A DNA stretch of 64,000 nt from an uncultured Collinsella sp. Lineage in GTDB: Bacteria; Actinomycetota; Coriobacteriia; Coriobacteriales; Coriobacteriaceae. Below, in pieces: positions 24,312 to 33,538 of the stretch. The stretch spans positions 25,370 through 89,369 of the forward strand of contig CALJMO010000011.1 of NCBI GenBank assembly GCA_937982065.1. Reading direction: 5' to 3'. Below the pieces are notes generated by a model. It was not told where the DNA came from. It made no database searches and saw nothing but the letters and a program-made list of their open reading frames with translations. Every line of letters begins with the position of its first letter. Positions within the stretch are counted from its first letter, which is position 1. The position numbers and the translations under genes were made by a program.

Positions 24312-26123
24312 CTACTCGTCCACCTTGAGGATCGCCATAAAGGCCTCCTGCGGGACCTCGACCGAGCCGATGGCCTTCATGCGCTTCTTGCCCTCTTTCT
24401 GTTTCTCGAGCAGCTTGCGCTTACGCGAGATATCGCCGCCGTAGCACTTGGCAAGCACGTCCTTGCGACGCGCCTTGACGGTGGAACGGGCAATGATCTT
24501 GTTGCCGATAGCACCCTGGATGGGCACCTCAAACAGCTGACGCGGAATAATCTCTTTGAGCTTGTCGCATAGGCCGCGGGCAAGACCGTAGGCCTTGTCC
24601 TTGTGGACGATAAACGACAGCGCGTCCACCTCGTCGCCAGAAAGCAAGATATCGAGCTTCACAAGCTCGGAGGGACGGTACTCGTTGAACTCGTAGTCCA
24701 ACGAGGCGTAGCCCTTGGTGCGACTCTTGAGCTGGTCAAAGAAGTCCAAGATGAGCTCGGCGAGCGGCATATCGAAGCGCATCTCGACCGATTTGCTCGT
24801 CAGGTGGATCATGTCGGTCGTGACGCCGCGATGCTCGATGGCAAGCTGCATGACGGCACCCGTGTACTCAGGCGGGCAGATGATCTTTGCCTTGAGGTAG
24901 GGTTCCTCGATACGCTCGATGCGCGTGGCCTCGGGAAGGTCCTGCGGGCTGCGGACATCTATCATTTCACCGTCGGTCTTGTAGACGTGATAGTCGACCG
25001 ATGGACTCGTGGCAATGAGGTCAAGATTGAACTCGCGCTCCAGGCGTTCCTTGACGACTTCCATGTGCAGCAGGCCCAAGAAGCCCACGCGGAAGCCAAA
25101 GCCGAGCGCCACCGAGGTCTCGGGCTCCCACACCAACGACGGGTCGTTGACGTGCAGCTTATCGAGCGCGTCACGCAGGTTCTCGTAGTCCTTGTTATCG
25201 ATCGGGAACAGGCCCGTATAGACCATGGGCTTGGCCTCGCGGTAACCGGGAAGCGGCTCGGGGCAGGGATTCGACGCCCACGTGAGGGTATCGCCCACGC
25301 GAACGGCCTCGGGGTCCTTCAGGCCCGTGACCACGTAGCCCACCTCGCCGACCGTCAGCGCATCGACCGGGGTCTCGGCGGGACGCTTGACGCCCACGCC
25401 ATCGACCAAAAAGTCGCCCTTTGCCTGCATCATGCGCAGGGTATCGCCCTTTTTGATGGAGCCGTCAAAGATGCGCACCGTGGCGACGACGCCACGATAC
25501 TCGTCGAAGTACGAATCCAGGATGAGTGCCTTGAGCGGCGCGTTCGCATCGCCCTTGGGCGGAGAGATCAAAAAGACAATGGACTCCAGCAGATCGTGGA
25601 TGCCCTCGCCGGTCTTGCCCGAGACACACACGGCATCATCGGCAGGAATCGCCAGGTCATCCTCGATCTCGGTCTTAACCTCGTCGGGATGAGCCGAGGG
25701 CAGGTCGATCTTGTTGATGGCCGGCACAATGTCCAGATTGGCGTTCATGGCAAGCGTCGCGTTGGAGACGGTCTGTGCCTCGACGCCCTGTGTGGCGTCG
25801 ACAACGAGCACCGCGCCCTCACAGGCTGCCAGCGAGCGCGAGACCTCATAGGTAAAGTCCACGTGGCCCGGCGTATCGATCAGATTGAACTGATACGTCT
25901 CGCCATCGTCGGCGTCATAGGACACGCGAACGGCATTGGACTTGATCGTGATGCCGCGCTCGCGCTCGATATCCATGGTGTCGAGCAGCTGCGACTCCAT
26001 GTCGCGTTCGTCGACGGTATGGGTGAGCTCGAGGATGCGATCGCTGATCGTGGACTTGCCATGGTCGATGTGCGCAACGATTGAGAAGTTGCGGATGTGG
26101 GAAATGTCAATTGAAGTATTCAT
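24312..26123 (-). CDS. lepA: Elongation factor 4 (LepA)
   Basis: LepA is a ribosome-associated GTPase acting in initiation or back-translocation and quality control. The 603-residue product has G1 in [10 protein letters not shown]3 DTPGHVDF and G4 NKID, and the LepA-specific C-terminal domain ([25 protein letters not shown]). ATG at 26123 starts [18 protein letters not shown]; upstream in-frame codons lie in the rpsT terminator. The Shine-Dalgarno is weak. It heads the long run to recO, yet begins only about 25 bases after the rpsT terminator hairpin, so its promoter is not obvious. Confidence 0.96.
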   Translation of the reverse strand: MNTSIDISHIRNFSIVAHIDHGKSTISDRILELTHTVDERDMESQLLDTMDIERERGITIKSNAVRVSYDADDGETYQFNLIDTPGHVDFTYEVSRSLAACEGAVLVVDATQGVEAQTVSNATLAMNANLDIVPAINKIDLPSAHPDEVKTEIEDDLAIPADDAVCVSGKTGEGIHDLLESIVFLISPPKGDANAPLKALILDSYFDEYRGVVATVRIFDGSIKKGDTLRMMQAKGDFLVDGVGVKRPAETPVDALTVGEVGYVVTGLKDPEAVRVGDTLTWASNPCPEPLPGYREAKPMVYTGLFPIDNKDYENLRDALDKLHVNDPSLVWEPETSVALGFGFRVGFLGLLHMEVVKERLEREFNLDLIATSPSVDYHVYKTDGEMIDVRSPQDLPEATRIERIEEPYLKAKIICPPEYTGAVMQLAIEHRGVTTDMIHLTSKSVEMRFDMPLAELILDFFDQLKSRTKGYASLDYEFNEYRPSELVKLDILLSGDEVDALSFIVHKDKAYGLARGLCDKLKEIIPRQLFEVPIQGAIGNKIIARSTVKARRKDVLAKCYGGDISRKRKLLEKQKEGKKRMKAIGSVEVPQEAFMAILKVDE

Positions 26124-26148
26124 GCGGACTATCTTACCCGAGCGGTAC

Positions 26149-26185
26149 AAAAAATGGAGCCTGTTCCATAAAACAGGCTCCATTT
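26149..26185 (-). terminator. rpsT terminator
   Basis: AATGGAGCCTGTT (26153-26165) pairs with AACAGGCTCCATT (26172-26184) across a 6-base loop, and on the minus strand TTTTTTG follows. It is a strong intrinsic terminator, placed only 25 bases before the lepA start codon. Confidence 0.9.
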
Positions 26186-26219
26186 ATGCGCGTAATCTGT
26201 GTGGTGTGAAATTTACAAC

Positions 26220-26486
26220 TTAGGCGTTGATGCTGTTCACGAGCTTGGCAAGACCGGACTTGCGGTTGGAAGCCTGGTTCTTGTGGATAACATGCTTGGC
26301 GGCAGCCATGTCGAGACGCTTGGTGACGGTCTTGAGGGCAGCCTGGGCCTTCTCGGCGTCGCCCTCGGCGACGGCGGACTGGACGTGCTTGGTCAGCGTC
26401 TTGAGCTCGGACTTGACAGCCTTGTTACGCATGCGAGCTGCCTCATTGGTGCGGATACGCTTCTTCTGAGACTTGATGTTTGCCAC
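26220..26486 (-). CDS. rpsT: 30S ribosomal protein S20
   Basis: S20 binds 16S rRNA early in small-subunit assembly. The 88-residue product starts at GTG (26484-26486), read as [18 protein letters not shown], with AAGGAA upstream; upstream in-frame codons show no similarity. It is rich in Lys, Arg and Ala, as expected. It stands alone, followed by a strong terminator, and lies just downstream of the holA end. GTG starts are common for S20, where weak initiation permits autoregulation. Confidence 0.95.
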   Translation of the reverse strand: MANIKSQKKRIRTNEAARMRNKAVKSELKTLTKHVQSAVAEGDAEKAQAALKTVTKRLDMAAAKHVIHKNQASNRKSGLAKLVNSINA

Positions 26487-26619
26487 TTCTGGAGTTCCTT
26501 TCGAGTTCCTTGCAAAAAATGTATGACACCTCTGAGACACGGTGAGGTCATGCAAGCGCCTACTATAGCACGCTCCCTCTCAAAGGGATAGAACGAATTT
26601 GTCAAATAGGCAGGTATCA

Positions 26620-27582
26620 TCACGATTTTCTCAAGATGTTCGTAATCCAGAGCAAAAGCGCGGTCCGAGAATCGGCCGAACCCTTGAGCGCGAGCTCCAC
26701 ATCGACCGCACCCTCGAGCGCTGCGACGAGCTCTGCCATCGAAAAGCGACGTGCCCAGGTCAGGTGATTCTTGACCTGCCAGGACTGGAGCTTGAGCGTT
26801 GCGGCCAGCTCACGACCCTGTCCGCGCGCATCGAGCGCCTTGGCAACGATAAGCTCGCGAATGCGGCCGCACAGCAATGTGTAGGTCCACACGTAGCTCT
26901 TGGAGGGCAGTAGATTGAAGAGCTCGAGTGAGCGGCGCATGTCACGTGCCGAGACCGCATTGAGAAAGTCCCAGGGCTGGACTTCGGCCGTGCGCACGAT
27001 CCAGCGTTCCACATCGGCAAGCTCAATCTGAGGCGCCTCAACCATTTGGGCAAGCTTAGCCAAGTCGTTATCGAGCATGCGAGTGTTTTCACCCGAACGC
27101 GAGACAAGTTCCTCGGCGGCCGCCGTCGAGATCGACTTGCCATGCTGCGTCGCCATCTGCTGCACGCGGCGCGGAAGCTCCCAGCGCTTGGTGCCGGAGC
27201 AATCGATCACGGCCTTCTTGTCAATCTTGGCGATTGCCTTGTACAGGCGCGTGTTCTTGGCAAGCGAATCGGCGATTATGAGGCAAACCGTTGTGGGGCT
27301 GGGACTCGCCAGATACTCGACGAGCGGCTCCGAGACCGCCTTGGCGAGCTTTGAGCAGCCATCAAGGATTACCAGGCGAAACTCGCTGCCCATCGGAAAG
27401 GTGTTAAGCGATCCGATAATCGACTCGATATCGGGGTCCTTGGTCATGTCGCGCTCGTCGAGGTTGAACTCGACCATACCCGACTTTTCCAGACGCGCTT
27501 TCATACGCGAGACGGCGTGATCGCGCTTGACTCCGTCGGTACCGACGATCAGATATGCCGGCAGCAGACCGGTTTCGGACAT
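26620..27582 (-). CDS. holA: DNA polymerase III subunit delta
   Basis: Delta opens the sliding clamp as part of the clamp loader. The 320-residue product starts at ATG 27582 (MSETGLLPAYLIVGTDGVKR) behind a strong GGGAGGGGAG site. The order is an AAA+-like domain without Walker motifs, a linker and a helical collar domain (ISTAAAEELVSRSGENTRMLDNDLAKL). It follows comEC, the conserved comEA-comEC-holA order of many gram-positive bacteria, and would be co-transcribed with the competence genes. An additional promoter must exist or basal transcription must suffice, because holA is essential. Confidence 0.92.
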   Translation of the reverse strand: MSETGLLPAYLIVGTDGVKRDHAVSRMKARLEKSGMVEFNLDERDMTKDPDIESIIGSLNTFPMGSEFRLVILDGCSKLAKAVSEPLVEYLASPSPTTVCLIIADSLAKNTRLYKAIAKIDKKAVIDCSGTKRWELPRRVQQMATQHGKSISTAAAEELVSRSGENTRMLDNDLAKLAQMVEAPQIELADVERWIVRTAEVQPWDFLNAVSARDMRRSLELFNLLPSKSYVWTYTLLCGRIRELIVAKALDARGQGRELAATLKLQSWQVKNHLTWARRFSMAELVAALEGAVDVELALKGSADSRTALLLWITNILRKS

Positions 27583-27660
27583 TGCGCTCCCCTCCCGCAG
27601 GCCTTCGTATTCGCTCCGTGCCATTCTAGCCCAGGGGCCCACCACACGCCAACGACGTCG

Positions 27661-29964
27661 TCACGGTCGCTGGCATCGCATCGCAAAGCCATTCGCAGTC
27701 GGCGTGACGGTAATGTCGCCGTGTTCGATAGTGCACGCGAACACGCCGCCCGCTTCCTTAACGGCATCGATGCAGGCGTCGGACGGATGGCCGTATCGAT
27801 TCCCCTCGCCCGCGCTCGCGAGGGAAAGCTCGGGCTTCAGGACGTCCAGCAACTCACCATCGACTGAAACCTTAGAGCCGTGATGCCCAAGTTTAAGGAC
27901 ATCGATATCCCCCACCTCCTGCACGAATTCCCGTTCTTGGTCGAGCTCGGCATCGCCGGTGAGGAGCATACGCAGGCCCTTGCCTTCCTGAATATAAGAG
28001 AGCAGCAGGACAAGCGAGTCCTCATTTCCCTCGCCATCCACGGACTCGAATGGCCACATCACGCGGGCGCAAAATGAGCCGATGTCGACTGTATCCCCAC
28101 GGCGCACCTGCCGATACTCCACGCCAGGTCGGTTCAACACCTCGGCAGGAGCATCCTCCAGCGCATCAGCCGCCACGGCAATCGTTCCGACCGAAAACTG
28201 TTCGAGCACGGCAGGCAGACCACCCCAGTGGTCCTCATCCCAATGCGTCACAAAGACGGCATCGATATGGTGCACGTTATTGCGGACCAACGCCGCCACC
28301 ACGCGCTCGTCGAGCCCGCAGTCGACGAGTGCTACTGCGCCGCCCTGGCGGATAAGAATCGCATCGGCCTGGCCCACATCGAGCACCGTCACCGAAGGCG
28401 GAGCGAATCGATCCCAGTAGACGTACGGAATCGCAGCCAAGAGCACCAGGCATGCAAGCCCCACCGCCATAGGACGTGCACGGGGACGCGGCCACCGGAC
28501 AAGCAGAACCGCCAGCAAACACGGCACCAGGTAAATCCACATGCTATCGGGCGGCACGCTCACGGATGCACCCGGCACGGCGGCAAACAGCTGCTCGAAA
28601 AACAGCGCGCAACGGGCGGCAATCATGGGCACAACGAGCGCCCAAGTCCGCAACGGTCCCACGAGCGAAAAGGGAACCAGCACGATGGACACAGCAAGCA
28701 GTACGCTCACCACCGGACCGATGACCGCATTTGCCAACGGAGCAATGAGCGAGAACGTACCGAATGCAGGAATGGTAATGGGAAGTGTCGCCAGTTGCGA
28801 GCACAGCGTGACGGAAAGCATGCTGGCAACGCCCGATGGCACACCCAGTTCACCCAAAGCGTAGGTCGCATAGGGGCAAAAGCACAGAATGGCTAAGACG
28901 CTGGCACATGAAAGCTGAAAGCCCATCTCGAACAGCACCGTCGGCCGCAGTAGCACAAAGATGGACATGGTTACGAAGAGTGCCGATGCGCCGTGCCGGC
29001 GACGCCCCGCGCCGTTTACGACAAGCGTCGCGAACACCATGCAGCACGCGCGCACGGCCGAGGGAGACGTGCCCGTAAAGGCAGCGTAGCCAACAAGCGT
29101 TATCGCCAATATCGCCCGCTGAAGACCACGTGAGCACCGAGTCTTTTGCAATACACCCTCGATTACAAACCCCACGATAGCCAAATGGCTGCCCGAGACG
29201 GCAATAAGATGTGCCGTTCCCGTCACCGAAAACCAGTCGCCCGCCGGCTGGGCGCGCAGCTCGGCCGAACGACCACAGACGACACCGGCTATGAGCGCAC
29301 GCGCCGGGTCGGTCGCAGGCGCAATGGACGCAAGCAGCCCATTTCGCAGCCGAAGCAGCGGCCCCGGAGAGCCCTCATCGACCGACAAAATCCGAACGGC
29401 TTTAACCTTACGCACCTCGCCTCGGAGCGCGCGCGATCGTCCATACGTATCGTTCTCAAAACGTGAAACGCGACCGATAACACGCACGTGCGCCCCGACC
29501 TTGAGCTCGCGGTCACACGTTAGGCGAACCGTTGCCAAGTTCCTACCGTCCGCGCGTGCCTCGCAGGTATAGGAATACACGTCGTCGTTTATGGATGGAT
29601 CGCCCTGCACGACAAACTCGAGGCCGCTTGCCGCTCGACCGTCGAGCGCCTTCGAGGCGCTGAGCGCACCCACAGCCCACCACGCCGAGACGACCGCTCC
29701 CGCCGCAAGACCGACGGACGCGGCATACAACCACCGCTTCAAAGGGGCAAGCCGCGCACAAGATTGAGCCAGCACAACGAATACCGCCGCCGCTACAGGA
29801 ATGGCCCATAGCGGCCCGACCGCCGGCGCCCGCTCCCTCAGCAGCGCATCAGCGGCCACGTCGAGCACCAAGACGCAGCTCACGCACATGCCGACACACA
29901 GGGCCATCGTCCACGGCATCAGGGGCCGCGGAGGCATCACATGTTCGCGCTCGGTCGCACTCAT
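27661..29964 (-). CDS. comEC: Competence DNA-uptake channel ComEC/Rec2
   Basis: ComEC carries single-stranded DNA through the cytoplasmic membrane during natural transformation. The 767-residue product has two N-terminal membrane segments, the soluble DUF4131/OB-like domain (about 90-200), the competence membrane core with about eight to ten segments (about 215-490), and a C-terminal metallo-beta-lactamase domain with THWDEDHWGG and LKLGHHGS. The protein is complete with no frameshift, which argues for an active system. ATG at 29964 overlaps the comEA stop (ATGA), so the two are coupled. Confidence 0.95.
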   Translation of the reverse strand: MSATEREHVMPPRPLMPWTMALCVGMCVSCVLVLDVAADALLRERAPAVGPLWAIPVAAAVFVVLAQSCARLAPLKRWLYAASVGLAAGAVVSAWWAVGALSASKALDGRAASGLEFVVQGDPSINDDVYSYTCEARADGRNLATVRLTCDRELKVGAHVRVIGRVSRFENDTYGRSRALRGEVRKVKAVRILSVDEGSPGPLLRLRNGLLASIAPATDPARALIAGVVCGRSAELRAQPAGDWFSVTGTAHLIAVSGSHLAIVGFVIEGVLQKTRCSRGLQRAILAITLVGYAAFTGTSPSAVRACCMVFATLVVNGAGRRRHGASALFVTMSIFVLLRPTVLFEMGFQLSCASVLAILCFCPYATYALGELGVPSGVASMLSVTLCSQLATLPITIPAFGTFSLIAPLANAVIGPVVSVLLAVSIVLVPFSLVGPLRTWALVVPMIAARCALFFEQLFAAVPGASVSVPPDSMWIYLVPCLLAVLLVRWPRPRARPMAVGLACLVLLAAIPYVYWDRFAPPSVTVLDVGQADAILIRQGGAVALVDCGLDERVVAALVRNNVHHIDAVFVTHWDEDHWGGLPAVLEQFSVGTIAVAADALEDAPAEVLNRPGVEYRQVRRGDTVDIGSFCARVMWPFESVDGEGNEDSLVLLLSYIQEGKGLRMLLTGDAELDQEREFVQEVGDIDVLKLGHHGSKVSVDGELLDVLKPELSLASAGEGNRYGHPSDACIDAVKEAGGVFACTIEHGDITVTPTANGFAMRCQRP

Positions 29965-30674
29965 ACGCAGATGCAATCTTTGATTTTGGCAAGCTTCTTC
30001 TCGCCGATTCCCGACACACGCATCAGATCGTCAACCGAGGCAAAAGCACCGTTCTTTGTCCGCTCATCGATAATCGACTGGGCCATGGAGGGACCGATGC
30101 CCGAGAGCGTCTGTAGCTCTGCCGCGCTTGCCGTATTGATGTTTACCAGTCCTGTTGCGCCACTCACGCCCGATGACGCGGAAGCCCCACCATCAACACC
30201 GGCTTCCGCAATGGACGTCTGCTGTTCCCCTACCGTTGGAACGTGTATCTTCTGTCCATCGACGACCTTAGATGCCCGATTGAGCCCCGTAACGTCTGCC
30301 TCGGGCGCCAGCCCGCCGGCGGCATCGATCGCCTGGGATACCCGTGCCCCGTCTTTGAGCCTGTATACACCGGGCGACACAACGGCGCCATCAACATCGA
30401 CATAGACCTCTGTTGCAGCAGTAGCCTTAGACGAGGAGCCTTCGGATGTCTTTCCGCTCGAGGCATCGCCGGATCCCGGCTCCACCAACGAGCCTGAACC
30501 GTCAGTGCGCTCAAACGACACGCCGCCGGCACTGCCGCCAAGGTTCGCCATCGCCAAACCGCTCGCCATCGCAATGACGCCCAGCATCGCCACCACCACT
30601 GCCTTATGACCGAACAGCTTGTCCGCCAAGCGGTCCATCTTTTTGACCCGTTCGTGTTGTTCGCGCTGCGCCAT
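29961..30674 (-). CDS. comEA: Competence DNA receptor ComEA
   Basis: ComEA is a membrane-anchored receptor that binds double-stranded DNA outside the membrane and pulls it in. The 237-residue product has one N-terminal membrane segment (about 24-44), a Ser/Thr-rich spacer, an SLBB-like domain (VYVDVDGAVVSPGVYRL onward) and a C-terminal helix-hairpin-helix pair (LVNINTASAAELQTLSGIG, DDLMRVSGIGEKKLAKI). ATG at 30674 is chosen because GGGAGG lies 8 bases upstream. It is the first gene of comEA-comEC-holA. Upstream lie the 18-base motif shared with recA and yraN and a palindrome. Confidence 0.95.
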   Translation of the reverse strand: MAQREQHERVKKMDRLADKLFGHKAVVVAMLGVIAMASGLAMANLGGSAGGVSFERTDGSGSLVEPGSGDASSGKTSEGSSSKATAATEVYVDVDGAVVSPGVYRLKDGARVSQAIDAAGGLAPEADVTGLNRASKVVDGQKIHVPTVGEQQTSIAEAGVDGGASASSGVSGATGLVNINTASAAELQTLSGIGPSMAQSIIDERTKNGAFASVDDLMRVSGIGEKKLAKIKDCICV

Positions 30675-30751
30675 AGCAAAACCTCCCAACACCATCGTGT
30701 CAGGAAACGGGCACCGCAGCCCCCGCACGCCCACACCAGTTTTCACGGTCA

Positions 30752-30773
30752 AACCAAAAGCTGACCAAAACCT
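30752..30773 (-). promoter_or_regulatory. 11-base direct-repeat operator upstream of comEA (site B)
   Basis: On the minus strand TTTTGGTCAGC is followed at once by TTTTGGTTTGA. The 18-base core at 30752-30769 is identical to that upstream of yraN and has one mismatch to that of recA. It lies 77 bases before the comEA start codon and downstream of the thiI terminator. No housekeeping -10 is visible between it and comEA, so the promoter may depend on an activator or an alternative sigma factor. Confidence 0.65.
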
Positions 30774-30807
30774 TGCGGAAAAGTGTCCATTTATTCAGGC
30801 ACACGTC

Positions 30808-30826
30808 GACAAACGAACCGTTTGTC
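30808..30826. promoter_or_regulatory. Perfect palindrome upstream of comEA
   Basis: GACAAACG-AAC-CGTTTGTC has two 8-base arms around a 3-base centre, 38 bases upstream of site B. The form fits a dimeric repressor site; it is not a LexA box. It is unassigned. Confidence 0.4.
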
Positions 30827-30848
30827 ATCAAATACCCAGATAAGAATA

Positions 30849-30878
30849 AGACCGACGATGCAAAATCACCGTCGGTCT
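30849..30878 (-). terminator. thiI terminator
   Basis: AGACCGACG pairs with CGTCGGTCT across a 12-base loop; TATTCTTATC follows on the minus strand. It closes the mihF-gmk-rpoZ-thiI operon. Confidence 0.82.
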
Positions 30879-30888
30879 ATACACAACA

Positions 30889-32133
30889 TTATTCGTGATC
30901 TTGGTAAACCTCACGCGGAGCAAGCTCCGAATGTTTTCGTTTTAAGGTCTTAGGGGCCTTATACGTGTTGCTCTCGAAGTCGATGTACTCGGTCTGCTTG
31001 AGCAGGCGCTCAATCATCTCCTCGTGATCGAACAACTCCCAGGCCTCATGCACGGCATCGAGTTTAGCGTGCGTCTCGGGACGGCGCGGCATAAACAGCG
31101 TGCAGCAGTCGGGAGCGGCCTCAGTCGAGATATCGAACGTACCGATCTCCTCGGCACGCGCAATGATCTCCTGTTTGTCCGAACCGATGAGCGGACGGAA
31201 CACGGGGATCTTCACGGCCTCGTTGACTGCCATGATGTTCTCGAGCGTTTGGGAGGCAACCTGCCCAAGCGATTCGCCCGTAACGATGGCCTTGGCGCCC
31301 TCGATGTGTGCAATGCGCTCGGCAACCGAATACATAATGCGGCGATACATGACCACGCGCAGGTTGCTGGGACAGGTGACCGAAATCTCGCGCTGGCAGT
31401 CGCCAAACGGCACCACGTACAGGCGGCCGATCTGGACACCCGGCTCAAGCGCACGGATGATGTCCTGCACCAAATACTCGCTCGTATCGGGCGTCTGCGG
31501 ACGACCGGAGAAATGTACCGGCACGCACACCGCGCCGCGACGCGCGAGCATCCAGGTCGCCACCGGAGAATCGATACCCGACGACAGCAGCGTCACGACC
31601 TTGCCGGCAGAACCCACCGGCAGACCGCCCACACCGCGCTCGGAGCGCGCGTACACATAAACGCTACCCTGGACCACCAGTACGTGCACCATCGCATCGG
31701 GGTCGTGCATTTGAACCTTTTTATCGGGGAAGGCCTCACACAGCACCTCACCCACCTGACGATTGATGTCAATCGAGGTGAGCTCATAGTCGGTATTGGA
31801 GCGCTTGGCGTGCACCTTAAACGAATCGAAGGAACCAAACTCGCGCAGCGCCTTCACGGCGGCGGCGCAGTACTCCTGCGGGTCGCGGTTGGTGTGATAC
31901 GCCAAAGACACACGGGCAACGCCAGGAACGGTGCGAATGACACGCGCCGCCTCGTCGGCCTGATGCTCGTTAAAGGTCACGAGGATATAACCGGAAATTC
32001 GAGACACGGCATTCACGGAAAAGGCGGCCAAGGCCGCCTTGATGTTATCCATGAGGATATGCTCAAAATGTGCGCGGTTCTTGCCCTTCAGTCCAACCTC
32101 GTGATAGTGGACCAGGCAGACGCGAGCCGCCAT
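30889..32133 (-). CDS. thiI: tRNA 4-thiouridine synthase ThiI
   Basis: ThiI activates U8 of tRNA with ATP and transfers sulfur; it also serves thiazole synthesis in some species. The 414-residue product has an N-terminal ferredoxin-like and THUMP region and the PP-loop ATPase motif SSGIDSPVATWML (about residue 185). The C-terminal rhodanese domain of E. coli ThiI is missing, as in most gram-positive bacteria, where a dedicated cysteine desulfurase helps. It starts right at the rpoZ stop. Confidence 0.93.
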   Translation of the reverse strand: MAARVCLVHYHEVGLKGKNRAHFEHILMDNIKAALAAFSVNAVSRISGYILVTFNEHQADEAARVIRTVPGVARVSLAYHTNRDPQEYCAAAVKALREFGSFDSFKVHAKRSNTDYELTSIDINRQVGEVLCEAFPDKKVQMHDPDAMVHVLVVQGSVYVYARSERGVGGLPVGSAGKVVTLLSSGIDSPVATWMLARRGAVCVPVHFSGRPQTPDTSEYLVQDIIRALEPGVQIGRLYVVPFGDCQREISVTCPSNLRVVMYRRIMYSVAERIAHIEGAKAIVTGESLGQVASQTLENIMAVNEAVKIPVFRPLIGSDKQEIIARAEEIGTFDISTEAAPDCCTLFMPRRPETHAKLDAVHEAWELFDHEEMIERLLKQTEYIDFESNTYKAPKTLKRKHSELAPREVYQDHE

Positions 32134-32415
32134 TTAGGCTTCAGCAACCTTGTGGCCGAGCGCCTTCTCGTAACGGGCCTCGTCGTAAGAGATGTCGCCG
32201 TCGACAATCTCGTCCATAGCCATCGAGATGGTATCGGCACCGGAAAGCCCAATGGTGATGTCATCGACATCCTGGACGGCAAGCACGCGGTTGTGCTGGC
32301 CACGCAGCATGCTATTGATATCGCAAGCGCGCTTGGAGGCAAGCGAAGCGAGCAAGAAGCGGTTGTGATCGGTCTTCTCCAGAAGATCGTCAATGCAAGG
32401 CTTTACAACGGACAC
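32134..32415 (-). CDS. rpoZ: RNA polymerase omega subunit
   Basis: Omega assists assembly of the beta' subunit. The 93-residue product contains the expected N-terminal motif (CIDDLLEKTDHNRFLLASLASKRA region) and ends in an Ala/Glu-rich tail. It lies 5 bases after gmk, the usual gmk-rpoZ pair. No alternative assignment is plausible. Confidence 0.93.
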   Translation of the reverse strand: MSVVKPCIDDLLEKTDHNRFLLASLASKRACDINSMLRGQHNRVLAVQDVDDITIGLSGADTISMAMDEIVDGDISYDEARYEKALGHKVAEA

Positions 32416-32420
32416 GGACC

Positions 32421-32990
32421 TCAGATCCTTTCATGCATATCGAGAACGCGAACGAGCTCATCGGTCGCGCGGTCGAGATCGTCATTCACCACGACGTCGT
32501 CGTAGCGGTCGGCAAGGGCAAGCTCATCGGCGGCGTTTGCCATACGCAGCTCAATCGTCTCGGGCGTCTCGGTACCGCGACCGACTAGACGCTCGCGGAG
32601 CACCTCAAGCGAAGGCGGCTTGATAAAGATCAGAACGGCCTCGGGGAAACGCTCCTTTACCTGCAGGGCACCCTGGACATCGATCTCCAAAATCAGAGAC
32701 GCGCCCGATGCGAGCTTGGATGTGACCTCGCTCACCAACGTGCCGTAGCAGTTACCGTGGACCTCGGCCCACTCAACAAACTCACCGTTTGCCACGCGGC
32801 GGTCGAACTCCTCGCGCGTCAGAAAAAAGTAGTTGACGCCGTCGACCTCACCTTTACGTGGTGCTCGCGTGGTAGCCGAAACCGTCAGGCCCAGGTTCGA
32901 GCGGAGCTCGCGCACACGAGTGACGAGCGTACCCTTGCCTGCGCCTGACGGTCCAGAAATCACAAAGAGCTTGGAATTCTGAGCGCTCAC
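32421..32990 (-). CDS. gmk: Guanylate kinase
   Basis: Gmk phosphorylates GMP or dGMP to the diphosphate. The 189-residue product has the P-loop GPSGAGKGT at residues 13-21 and the GMP-binding segment TTRAPRKGEVDGVNYFF. The start is GTG, directly abutting the mihF stop with no gap. The mihF-gmk-rpoZ order is typical of Actinobacteria. Confidence 0.96.
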   Translation of the reverse strand: MSAQNSKLFVISGPSGAGKGTLVTRVRELRSNLGLTVSATTRAPRKGEVDGVNYFFLTREEFDRRVANGEFVEWAEVHGNCYGTLVSEVTSKLASGASLILEIDVQGALQVKERFPEAVLIFIKPPSLEVLRERLVGRGTETPETIELRMANAADELALADRYDDVVVNDDLDRATDELVRVLDMHERI

Positions 32991-33299
32991 TTATTTGGTC
33001 AGCTGCTCGAGGAGCTGCTCGCGCTGACGGACGCCGAGGCCCTGGACGCGACGGGTAGCGGAGATACCGAGCTCCTCCATGATCTTGGCGGCCTTAGCCT
33101 TGCCATAACCAGGAAGAGACTCGATGAGGGTGGAAACCTTCATGCGGGAAGCGATGGGGTCATCGGAGTTGAGCACGGACTCGAGGGACTTCTCACCCTT
33201 CTTGATCTGCTCGCGAAGCTCAGCGCGGGCGTGACGTGCGGCAGCAGCCTTCTCAAGAGCCTGCTTACGCTGCTCATCGGTAAGCTGAGGGAGTGCCAT
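32991..33299 (-). CDS. mihF: Integration host factor, actinobacterial type (mIHF)
   Basis: mIHF is a nucleoid-associated, DNA-bending protein restricted to Actinobacteria, unrelated in fold to HU-like IHF. The 102-residue product has the typical start MALPQLTDEQRKQALEKA, a Lys/Arg-rich N-terminal helix and the helix-two-turn-helix segment LIESLPGYGKAKAAKIMEELGI. ATG at 33299 has GGAGG upstream. It is the first gene of the mihF-gmk-rpoZ-thiI operon and, through its family distribution, the clearest phylogenetic marker in the window. Confidence 0.95.
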   Translation of the reverse strand: MALPQLTDEQRKQALEKAAAARHARAELREQIKKGEKSLESVLNSDDPIASRMKVSTLIESLPGYGKAKAAKIMEELGISATRRVQGLGVRQREQLLEQLTK

Positions 33300-33343
33300 T
33301 CGTACCTCCAAATAGTTGGGTTATATCTGATTCAATAATTGGC

Positions 33344-33352
33344 ATTTTAGCA
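33344..33352 (-). promoter_or_regulatory. mihF promoter (extended -10)
   Basis: TGCTAAAAT on the minus strand is an extended -10 (hexamer 33344-33349), giving a leader of about 40 bases before mihF. No good -35 is needed with the TG extension. Confidence 0.6.
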
Positions 33353-33435
33353 CGTAGAACGTACAAAATGCCCAATCGCGGCTCCATAGGTTAGACGATA
33401 CCCGCAAAAAGTGCAATATACTGCGCCCAAAGTTA

Positions 33436-33493
33436 AGCCCCTGACCTGCGATTCCACACAAAGGATGGGAAAGTTTACGCAGGCACAGGGGCT
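33436..33493. other. Long imperfect hairpin between pyrF and mihF
   Basis: On the plus strand AGCCCCTG pairs with CAGGGGCT and CTGCG with CGCAG around a 27-base loop. It lies 45 bases after the pyrF stop and may act as its terminator, although no T-tract follows on the minus strand. A similar fold occurs near 11482-11535. Confidence 0.5.
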
Positions 33494-33538
33494 ATTTTGT
33501 GCTAATGAGACCCAAAAGTGGTGACTTAGGGGAATCTT

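Noticed and set aside
33436..33493. Known riboswitch between pyrF and mihF
   Set aside because: The long hairpin matches no riboswitch core I recognise and lies after a stop codon rather than in a clear leader.
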